Source: a bacterium UBA6025 (GTDB taxonomy: Bacteria; Patescibacteriota; Saccharimonadia; Saccharimonadales; Saccharimonadaceae). Taken from it: a stretch of DNA of 10,622 nt. The notes beneath the pieces were generated by a model that was not told where the DNA came from, did not search any database, and worked only from the letters and a program-made list of their open reading frames with translations. The position numbers and the translations under genes are program-made. Shown here piece by piece: positions 5,245 through 10,622 of the stretch. Within the stretch, counting starts at the first letter, position 1; every line of letters starts with the position of its first letter. The stretch is taken from assembly GCA_002429375.1 (NCBI GenBank), contig DIZP01000015.1:7802-18423 (forward strand), written 5' to 3'.

Positions 5245-6193
5245 CGATGACATCCGCGAAGTTAAAGGCATGAATGGGTATCAGACAGATGGCATTGCTA
5301 TTTTCTATTTCCAGCACGATGCAAGGACACTCTCTGATGAGTGATTTGAGCTTGACCGAGCCAGCGTCTTTATCAAGGATTGATTCGATGAATTGGCACC
5401 CTACCGCTTTACCCTGTGGCGTCATCCATTCCTCTGGCGGTTTGGCATATTGATCGAAGTGGTAAACTTCTGGCAATTCCCCGTCTTCGGGTGGCGTCAT
5501 CATAAAAAATTCGCTGGCATTGACCGAAATTGTGTTATTGCCGTACATTGACACGACATCGTCACCGAGTTCATTGGCGAGATACCACAGTATTCTATGT
5601 TGTTCGCGACCACGAGCGAGCGTGAACGTATAGTGGTGTACTGTCTTTTTTGAAATATCCGCACATTCATCCATCAGATCTTTTAGATATTTGTTTTCAT
5701 CAAATTGTTCATAACTCGGCTGAAAGGCCAGGACATCATTGGGCGGAATATAATATGTTTCTTTAAACTTAGTCCCGTTGTCGGCATAGGTCGTATGTTT
5801 GAATCGACAGACAACTTTATAGTTTGGGTTTTCTGTTTCTCCGAACTCACGCATATTTCGAATGTCAATAATATCAATTCCAGAGTAGGTAACCTCGTCA
5901 CACTCAATACTGCCCTCTACAACGTCGCCAGTTTCGTCCCGTAGGAGCCCGCCATCCTTGTCGGCAACATAGGCATAGCCGACTACGTCAACTTGGTCAC
6001 TTATCTCCTCTGTTCCGAAATGTTCATTGAGGGTTTCGATAGCTATTGTCTTATAGTGCTGTATATCCTCTGGGTCGATGAGGTCATGTAGCGTCATCTC
6101 GGTCGCGTGTATACTGCCGATGAAATCCGTATCAGCAAATATTTCAAGTCTCGACATGACATCTCTATCGCTAAAGATTGGCTCGTTATCCAT
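5234..6193 (-). CDS. hypothetical protein, 319 aa, acidic, soluble
   Basis: No family recognised. It is strongly acidic (many Asp/Glu runs such as DKDGG, DETGD, ECDE) with no membrane helix or signal peptide. Helical segments at 43-60 and 166-180 alternate with beta-type stretches: VDVVGYAYVAD (68-78), YKVVCRFKHTTYAD (125-138), HHYTFTLARG (186-195) and CIVLEIENSNAICLIPI (291-307). A helix around 195-210 (REQHRILWYLANELG) and a Pro-rich loop (233-260) lie between. ATG at 6191-6193 has no Shine-Dalgarno; a candidate promoter places the RNA start at or next to the ATG. A second in-frame ATG at codon 13 has only a weak GAG upstream. Its end overlaps the DUF167 gene, so they share a transcript. 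Function unknown. Confidence 0.75.
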   Translation of the reverse strand: MDNEPIFSDRDVMSRLEIFADTDFIGSIHATEMTLHDLIDPEDIQHYKTIAIETLNEHFGTEEISDQVDVVGYAYVADKDGGLLRDETGDVVEGSIECDEVTYSGIDIIDIRNMREFGETENPNYKVVCRFKHTTYADNGTKFKETYYIPPNDVLAFQPSYEQFDENKYLKDLMDECADISKKTVHHYTFTLARGREQHRILWYLANELGDDVVSMYGNNTISVNASEFFMMTPPEDGELPEVYHFDQYAKPPEEWMTPQGKAVGCQFIESILDKDAGSVKLKSLIRECPCIVLEIENSNAICLIPIHAFNFADVIDEN

Positions 6194-6199
6194 GTGGAT

Positions 6200-6228
6200 A
6201 TTCTGTTACATCGAACCGCTGTTTGCAA
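6200..6228 (-). promoter_or_regulatory. candidate promoter giving a leaderless transcript of the 319-aa gene
   Basis: Minus strand: -35 TTGCAA (6223-6228, 4/6), 17-nt spacer, -10 CAGAAT (6200-6205, 4/6), then 6 nt to ATG. The predicted start is at the A of the start codon. No Shine-Dalgarno is present, which fits leaderless initiation. The hexamer matches are modest. Confidence 0.35.
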
Positions 6229-6246
6229 GCATGACTTTGTTTCATT

Positions 6247-8568
6247 TTAGCCTCGTTTTCGTTTATGTGGCGGCAGCCAACCACGGTGGGCGTGATGGCG
6301 GCCGGCTTGGCGGTCTTGTTTGTCGGTCGTACCGAGTTGGGCCATGAAATCGGTTCCGAGATGGGTGTGGAGCTTTGCCAAATTAAGCATCGCCTGGCGT
6401 TGCTGATAGCCTAGCTGGCCGAGTTTGAAGATATCGCCAGCCAGAGCTTGAACTTGCTGTTGAATCTGCGGTAGCGGCACAGCTGGTATACGCTTTGTGT
6501 GAAATTTTCCCAGCGTCCGCCGTTCGCGTTCTAGCTGGTCGTATGCCCACAACGCAAAAGCATCCCGAAAGGCACGTTGATTTTGTTTAGTATCTTCGAT
6601 GAGTGGTATGCCGGCACCTTCGAGCACTCGGCCGCCCAAACGAACTTGCTGTCGGGCAACTAAAGTGCCGGAACGTGGATCATAGAAGGTCCGTCCCCGT
6701 TTGGCGGCGAATGTTTCAGGAGCCAAATCGACCAGCCAGTCGGTGTTAACCACGGTGATTGATTGGACCAGGTGGAGGGTCTGTAGCGACCCGTCGCGGC
6801 TGGGAATCTGTAAATCGAACGGTATGCCAGCCACCAGTTTTGGATCACGCACGATCGTGCCGGTAGATAGCTCGCGGGTCGCATTGGTATTGATATGTGT
6901 TGCTGTCCGCTCGTCGTCGATTATCCATAGTTGATCAATTTGACCGGCGACGATACATCGCAACAGCTCGTCTTGTTCTTGGTTGGTGATTGGTGTCAGA
7001 ACGCTGTCGTCAATCTCGATATCACGAAGGTCGTGGTTGAGACGCTGCATAACTTCGCGGGCTTTGTTGACGTTCTTACTCAGTATACCCAACTCTTCAT
7101 AGTCGTCGGGATTGATAGTCGGTAGGGCGATGAACACATCGTAATGTGCCAACAGGTCGGATTGAGTTTGCTGGGTATATTTACGCCAGCCAGTGTAGCG
7201 CGGTCCGTTTTTGACGATACCGCCAATCTCTTGAATGCCAATAATAGCGGCCAACTTGGACTGTACGGCGGGGCTACACGACAGCGACTGGACCAACATG
7301 CGGGCATAACTGGACTCGACAGGATAGTGCTCCATCTGACGGCCAATCTTGGTCACGTCACCATTTTTCGTGAGCGCGCCGAGGGCGATTAACGTTCGTT
7401 TGGCACGTTGAATTGCCTTGTTACTGGGGTCGTGATAAAAGTCGAGTTGCTCGATATCAATGCCGACATTGGCCAACCGCAGCGTTAAACGGTCAATGTG
7501 TTTACGTAATATTTCGGGTGTGGCGTACTCGGGCCGCTTGCTAAACTCGGGACACGGCATAGTTTCGTACGGCGCCAAGATGTACTCCCCCGCTTTGGTT
7601 CGTCCCGCCCGTCCCGCCCGCTGCAAACTATCAGCTTGGGATATCTGGGCGATAAAGAGTCCCTCAACACCATTACGGACTTCGCTACGACGTTCGAGGC
7701 CACTATCGATCACTACGTCGATATCATCAATCGTAACGCTGGTCTGAGCGATATTCGTCGCCAGGATAATCTTGCCGTTAGGGTAATTGGCGAAGGCCTG
7801 TTGTTGAGCGGTGGCCTCTAACTGTGAATGGAGTGGGATAATCGGCACCCCGGCCGCCAGAGCTTTGGCCGAGACAGCCGACGCGACATCTTGAATCTCT
7901 GATTTGCCAGGTAAAAAGACCAGCATATTGCTCGCTGTCTTGGTCAGTTGATTGACAATTTCACTGACAATGTCGGTCCCCCGGCGTTTGGTGACTTCGA
8001 AACTACGGCCCGGAATGTTAATGACTGCATTCGTTCCAAAGTACGTCGCTAAGCTGCCGGTTTCAATGGTGGCGCTCATAATAACGACTTTGAAGTCAGG
8101 CTCTTCCAGGCAACGCTTCTTGGCCCAGGCAACCAATACCTCCATGTTCTCGTTCCATTCGTGGACTTCGTCCAGCAGCAAAACTTGTCGTTTGCTAATG
8201 CCCGATCCGGTGATCTCACGGACTAATTGCAAGCCGTCGGTACAATATAAGATTTGGGTATCGGGGTTATCGTTGCGCTCGTGCGCCGTTCGGTAGCCAA
8301 TAATAGGCTCGCTATCACTGCTTGTTCTCAGCGCCCACTCTTCGCGGACCCGACGTGACAGATTGCGGGCCGCCAGGATGCGTGGTTGGGTCACGACCAC
8401 TTTGCTATAGCCGTGGTCGGCCAAATATTGCGGCACCTGGGTACTTTTGCCAGCTCCCGTCTCGGCGGTGATAATCGTGACTTGGTTGGCATCAACGGCA
8501 GCAGTAATCGTCGTTTGGTAGTCGTAAATTGGTAAATCTTGGGTAAAGTCGTTACTGGTTACGTTCAT
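6247..8568 (-). CDS. HrpA/HrpB-like DEAH-box ATP-dependent RNA helicase, 773 aa
   Basis: An SF2 helicase that would use ATP to remodel RNA or RNP in the cytoplasm. Motifs in order: I ETGAGKST (36-43), Ia TQPRILAAR (60-68), II DEVH (133-136), III SAT (165-167), IV LVFLPG (216-221), V ATNIAQTSVTIDDIDVVIDS (270-289), VI QRAGRAGR (316-323). An HA2-type helical region (about 380-480) follows, then a C-terminal OB-like/HrpB-like part with VNTDWLVDLAPE (607-618) and VARQQVRLGGRVL (637-649). Motif II carries Val in place of Ala. The length is nearer HrpB (about 800) than E. coli HrpA (about 1300), while the N-terminal core reads HrpA-like, so I give no symbol. The last 30 residues form a basic His/Arg/Lys tail likely to bind RNA. 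ATG has no Shine-Dalgarno but has TACAAT exactly 6 nt upstream. Confidence 0.93.
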   Translation of the reverse strand: MNVTSNDFTQDLPIYDYQTTITAAVDANQVTIITAETGAGKSTQVPQYLADHGYSKVVVTQPRILAARNLSRRVREEWALRTSSDSEPIIGYRTAHERNDNPDTQILYCTDGLQLVREITGSGISKRQVLLLDEVHEWNENMEVLVAWAKKRCLEEPDFKVVIMSATIETGSLATYFGTNAVINIPGRSFEVTKRRGTDIVSEIVNQLTKTASNMLVFLPGKSEIQDVASAVSAKALAAGVPIIPLHSQLEATAQQQAFANYPNGKIILATNIAQTSVTIDDIDVVIDSGLERRSEVRNGVEGLFIAQISQADSLQRAGRAGRTKAGEYILAPYETMPCPEFSKRPEYATPEILRKHIDRLTLRLANVGIDIEQLDFYHDPSNKAIQRAKRTLIALGALTKNGDVTKIGRQMEHYPVESSYARMLVQSLSCSPAVQSKLAAIIGIQEIGGIVKNGPRYTGWRKYTQQTQSDLLAHYDVFIALPTINPDDYEELGILSKNVNKAREVMQRLNHDLRDIEIDDSVLTPITNQEQDELLRCIVAGQIDQLWIIDDERTATHINTNATRELSTGTIVRDPKLVAGIPFDLQIPSRDGSLQTLHLVQSITVVNTDWLVDLAPETFAAKRGRTFYDPRSGTLVARQQVRLGGRVLEGAGIPLIEDTKQNQRAFRDAFALWAYDQLERERRTLGKFHTKRIPAVPLPQIQQQVQALAGDIFKLGQLGYQQRQAMLNLAKLHTHLGTDFMAQLGTTDKQDRQAGRHHAHRGWLPPHKRKRG

Positions 8569-8574
8569 AGGTAT

Positions 8575-8580
8575 ATTGTA
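8575..8580 (-). promoter_or_regulatory. -10 element 6 nt before the helicase ATG (leaderless start)
   Basis: Minus strand TACAAT (5/6 match to TATAAT) followed by six nucleotides and then ATG, so the expected transcription start is the A of ATG. No -35 is recognisable at 16-18 nt, and no Shine-Dalgarno lies in the gap. The preceding gene ends only 44 nt upstream, so read-through from it is also possible. Confidence 0.4.
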
Positions 8581-8612
8581 GCGTATTTATTGGCATCGCC
8601 GCCGATCAGGCG

Positions 8613-9308
8613 CTAGCCTTTTCGCCTCGAAAGGTAACGAGAAGCTACTATTATACCTCCGGCAACACCGAGTCCTATTTTTGCCACGTCCAAAGCGGTC
8701 TTGCCAACCAGGCGCATGACATCCGTTTTGGTTAGCTCGCTATCTTCAGCAACTACTTCCGGTAAATGCGACAAAATGTGTTTGATGTCTTCCTGTAGGC
8801 CATATGCAAAAGTTTCGGTTAATTGTTTTTGTATTTCTTGAAGAGTCCCCTGTTCGTCATACGTGTCTTCAATCATCCTTCGCGCGATATCTCTGTCGTA
8901 GGCATGATCTGCATATTCGTCGCAGGGTGCTATTGATGCAAAAAACTCTTGGCGTTTATTATCTTCGCCGAGTAAAAGTTGGAGGACGGAAGAAATTCGT
9001 ACGTCGGTATCTGTGGTTTCCTTATCTTTGTTGATTAATTCAACGCAGGTCGAGAATTTTCGCACTAACTCGGCTGCCACTAACAACAGGGTATCTAACT
9101 GATCATGGTCTTTCGGCTTTGTGAAAAGTACGGCTATCGTATCGAGTAGTTCTTCCTGGACGGCGTCGAAAGCTTCGATAGACTGTGTATATTCGGATGA
9201 TTCAAACATGGCCTCTAGCGTTTCAATTTGAACGTCGGTTTCATAGGCGTCCGATGCTCCTACTAGTTCTGGTCCGTCGAACTCCGATTCGTGGGGTGAT
9301 TCTGACAT
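8613..9308 (-). CDS. hypothetical protein with C-terminal membrane segment, 231 aa, acidic
   Basis: No family recognised. The first 50 residues are very acidic and Ser-rich, likely disordered (MSESPHESEFDGPELVGASD...). Residues 50-195 are predicted mostly helical (for example EELLDTIAVLF, LLLVAAELVRKF, IQKQLTETFAYGLQEDIKHIL). A Gly-rich hydrophobic helix (about 205-224, with GLGVAGG) is followed by a basic end, YLSRRKG. This layout suggests a tail-anchored protein with its acidic body in the cytoplasm. ATG has AAAGGA 8 nt upstream. It lies 26 nt after a 79-aa gene, so the pair is likely an operon, with the helicase gene 44 nt downstream on the same strand. Whether the anchor truly spans the membrane is uncertain because it is short and contains several Gly. 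Confidence 0.75.
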   Translation of the reverse strand: MSESPHESEFDGPELVGASDAYETDVQIETLEAMFESSEYTQSIEAFDAVQEELLDTIAVLFTKPKDHDQLDTLLLVAAELVRKFSTCVELINKDKETTDTDVRISSVLQLLLGEDNKRQEFFASIAPCDEYADHAYDRDIARRMIEDTYDEQGTLQEIQKQLTETFAYGLQEDIKHILSHLPEVVAEDSELTKTDVMRLVGKTALDVAKIGLGVAGGIIVASRYLSRRKG

Positions 9309-9334
9309 ATGGAATATCCTTTACCAGGTATAGT

Positions 9335-9574
9335 TTATTGTTGGTCTGGTTCGGGTATTACTAATTGCAACTCCATCGCTAACTGTCCTACCATATGTCT
9401 GGCTTTTCCAAATTGTCGTCCAACAACTTCGAAACGAGTCTCTTGTTCTGGTGTCATCGCCAGTCGCCCTAGTATTCGATTCGGATCGACTATCTGACTT
9501 CCGGCCATTTCGAACCCCAGTTTTTGTATTGGTTCCGCTTCTTGCGGTGCTAGCAACAAAACAACATCAGTCAT
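9335..9574 (-). CDS. hypothetical small protein, 79 aa
   Basis: No family recognised. It has a short hydrophobic N-terminal strand (VVLLLAP), then mixed helix, with a central TPEQETRFEVVGRQFGKARHM (41-61) that looks like an amphipathic helix, and ends in PEPDQQ. It is too short in hydrophobic residues to be membrane-spanning. The start is supported by AAAAGGA about 7 nt before ATG. Its stop is 26 nt before the 231-aa gene, which also has a good ribosome binding site, so the two are probably co-transcribed. A weak -10-like TATAGT lies upstream in the 67-bp gap after metK, with no matching -35. Coding status rests on the ribosome binding site and spacing. Confidence 0.65.
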   Translation of the reverse strand: MTDVVLLLAPQEAEPIQKLGFEMAGSQIVDPNRILGRLAMTPEQETRFEVVGRQFGKARHMVGQLAMELQLVIPEPDQQ

Positions 9575-9641
9575 AGAAGTATCCTTTTCGTTAAATTATG
9601 TTTTTACTATACATCTAAGATAAGTACTATCCTAATATTCG

Positions 9642-10619
9642 TTAATTCTCCCATGTAAAAGTTGAATGACCAAAATGTCCATACTGAGCGGTTTGCTCGT
9701 ACTGTGGGCGTTTAAGCTGTAGGAATTTGATGATGCCGCCTGGCGATAGGTCGTAGCCGACAACTTCTTCTTGGATGCCGTCAATCGTCACGGTTGCTTC
9801 GAGCGGTTGGTCGTAGCCAATCGCGTAAGCCAAATAGACGTACACTTCTGAAGCCTTTCTCGTGCGCAAATAGTCGATGGCTACTTTGCGGGCCATGTAG
9901 GCGGCGGAGCGGTCGACTTTGCTGGGATCTTTGCCGCTAAAGGCGCCACCGCCAATTGGGACACGCGGTCCATAGTTATCAACGATGAGCTTACGTCCAG
10001 TCAGCCCGGCGTCGGCCTCAAAGCCACCGATGGCCCAGTCGCCGGCGGGATTAATATGCAGGTCAGTCGAGGATAAGCTGTAGATAGTAGATGGTAACGT
10101 CGCTAGCCAATCAAGCACGGCGCTGCGGAGGTCTGATTGTGGGGCGTTTTGAAAGCTGGCGACGACCGACGCAATCCGTCCGTCTTTGAGGGTGACTTGG
10201 GTTTTTCCGTCGAACGGCCATTTTTTGTAAATATATTGATTAAGCTGACGAGACAGGACTGTTTCGAGCGGTATCAGCTCGGGTGTTTCACTGCAGGCAT
10301 ACCCGACCATCACGCCCTGGTCGCCTGCCCCGCCGATATCGACGCCTTGGGCGATTTCGGGGCTTTGTTGGGCGATGTGTTCGATCAGCTCTACCTTACC
10401 GGCGAGCCGTTTGACGATGGCGTCAACGTCAATATTTTTAGCTTTTGAGGTCACTTCACCGGTTACGAAGACTTTGCCGTGTCCGCCCGCGACGTCAACC
10501 GCTACGCGGGCGTCGGGGTCTTGGGCGAGGTGTGCATCCAAAATAGCATCGGATATTTGATCGCAAATTTTGTCCGGATGCTTAGGTGACACGCTTTCAG
10601 CGGTTCGATAATTTGACAT
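9642..10619 (-). CDS. metK: S-adenosylmethionine synthase, compact form (325 aa)
   Basis: Makes S-adenosylmethionine from methionine and ATP, releasing phosphate and diphosphate; works as a cytoplasmic oligomer and supplies methyl groups for rRNA, tRNA and DNA methylation. Signatures: ESVSPKHPDKICDQISDA (8-25) with H14 and D16 at the ATP/metal site, GAGDQG (97-102, methionine/ATP loop), HINPAGDWAIGG (188-199), GLTGRKLIVDNYG (205-217), and GGGAFSGKDPSKVDRSAAY (223-241) with the catalytic-loop lysines. The product is about 60 residues shorter than E. coli MetK. The segment before GAGDQG is shortened and the protein stops right after YGHFG...FTWEN, lacking the usual C-terminal extension. The core residues seem intact, so it is likely active. 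The ATG is 3 nt from the window edge, so promoter and ribosome binding site cannot be seen. Confidence 0.96.
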   Translation of the reverse strand: MSNYRTAESVSPKHPDKICDQISDAILDAHLAQDPDARVAVDVAGGHGKVFVTGEVTSKAKNIDVDAIVKRLAGKVELIEHIAQQSPEIAQGVDIGGAGDQGVMVGYACSETPELIPLETVLSRQLNQYIYKKWPFDGKTQVTLKDGRIASVVASFQNAPQSDLRSAVLDWLATLPSTIYSLSSTDLHINPAGDWAIGGFEADAGLTGRKLIVDNYGPRVPIGGGAFSGKDPSKVDRSAAYMARKVAIDYLRTRKASEVYVYLAYAIGYDQPLEATVTIDGIQEEVVGYDLSPGGIIKFLQLKRPQYEQTAQYGHFGHSTFTWEN

Positions 10620-10622
10620 AAA

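Overview
The window looks like a piece of a bacterial chromosome from the Candidate Phyla Radiation (Patescibacteria), most likely a Saccharibacteria (TM7) genome. This is an inference. It rests on the roughly 50% GC content, standard-code ORFs, very short intergenic gaps, a compact MetK, a mid-size HrpA/HrpB-like DEAH-type helicase, and many family-less small acidic or membrane proteins. No rRNA, tRNA, CRISPR array, transposase or phage gene is visible.

Layout: only the first gene, the C-terminal part of an FKBP-type peptidyl-prolyl isomerase (1-306), is on the plus strand. Everything else reads leftward. The FKBP gene meets a 236-aa hypothetical gene tail to tail with abutting stop codons. 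The 540-bp gap 1018-1560 holds the most interesting non-coding content. It has a consensus minus-strand promoter (TTGACA, 17 bp, TGC-TACATT), about 300 nt without a credible gene but with several hairpins, and a hairpin/U-tract terminator. This is either a stand-alone structured RNA or an attenuated leader of the 236-aa gene. To its right is a strong terminator of a one-TM protein gene (1561-1980). Next come an MscS-type channel gene with a small two-TM gene just upstream (2081-3193), then a 352-aa hypothetical (3262-4320). A 199-bp gap (4321-4519) contains a 25-bp palindrome and a second 12-bp palindrome.

The genes 6193-4520 form a compact unit: a 319-aa acidic hypothetical, an overlapping DUF167/YggU-family protein, and a one-TM protein with an extracytoplasmic Cys-Pro...Cys domain. 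Then follow the DEAH-type RNA helicase (6247-8568), a two-gene hypothetical cassette (8613-9574; one protein has a C-terminal membrane segment), and a complete, short S-adenosylmethionine synthase, metK (9642-10619). Its upstream region is outside the window.

The recognisable genes are housekeeping functions: protein folding, osmotic safety valve, RNA remodelling and SAM synthesis. They are interleaved with lineage-type hypotheticals. I see no defence system or mobile element. Translation signals are mixed: some genes have clear Shine-Dalgarno sequences, while the helicase and the 319-aa gene lack one and instead have a -10-like hexamer exactly 6 nt before ATG, suggesting leaderless transcripts.
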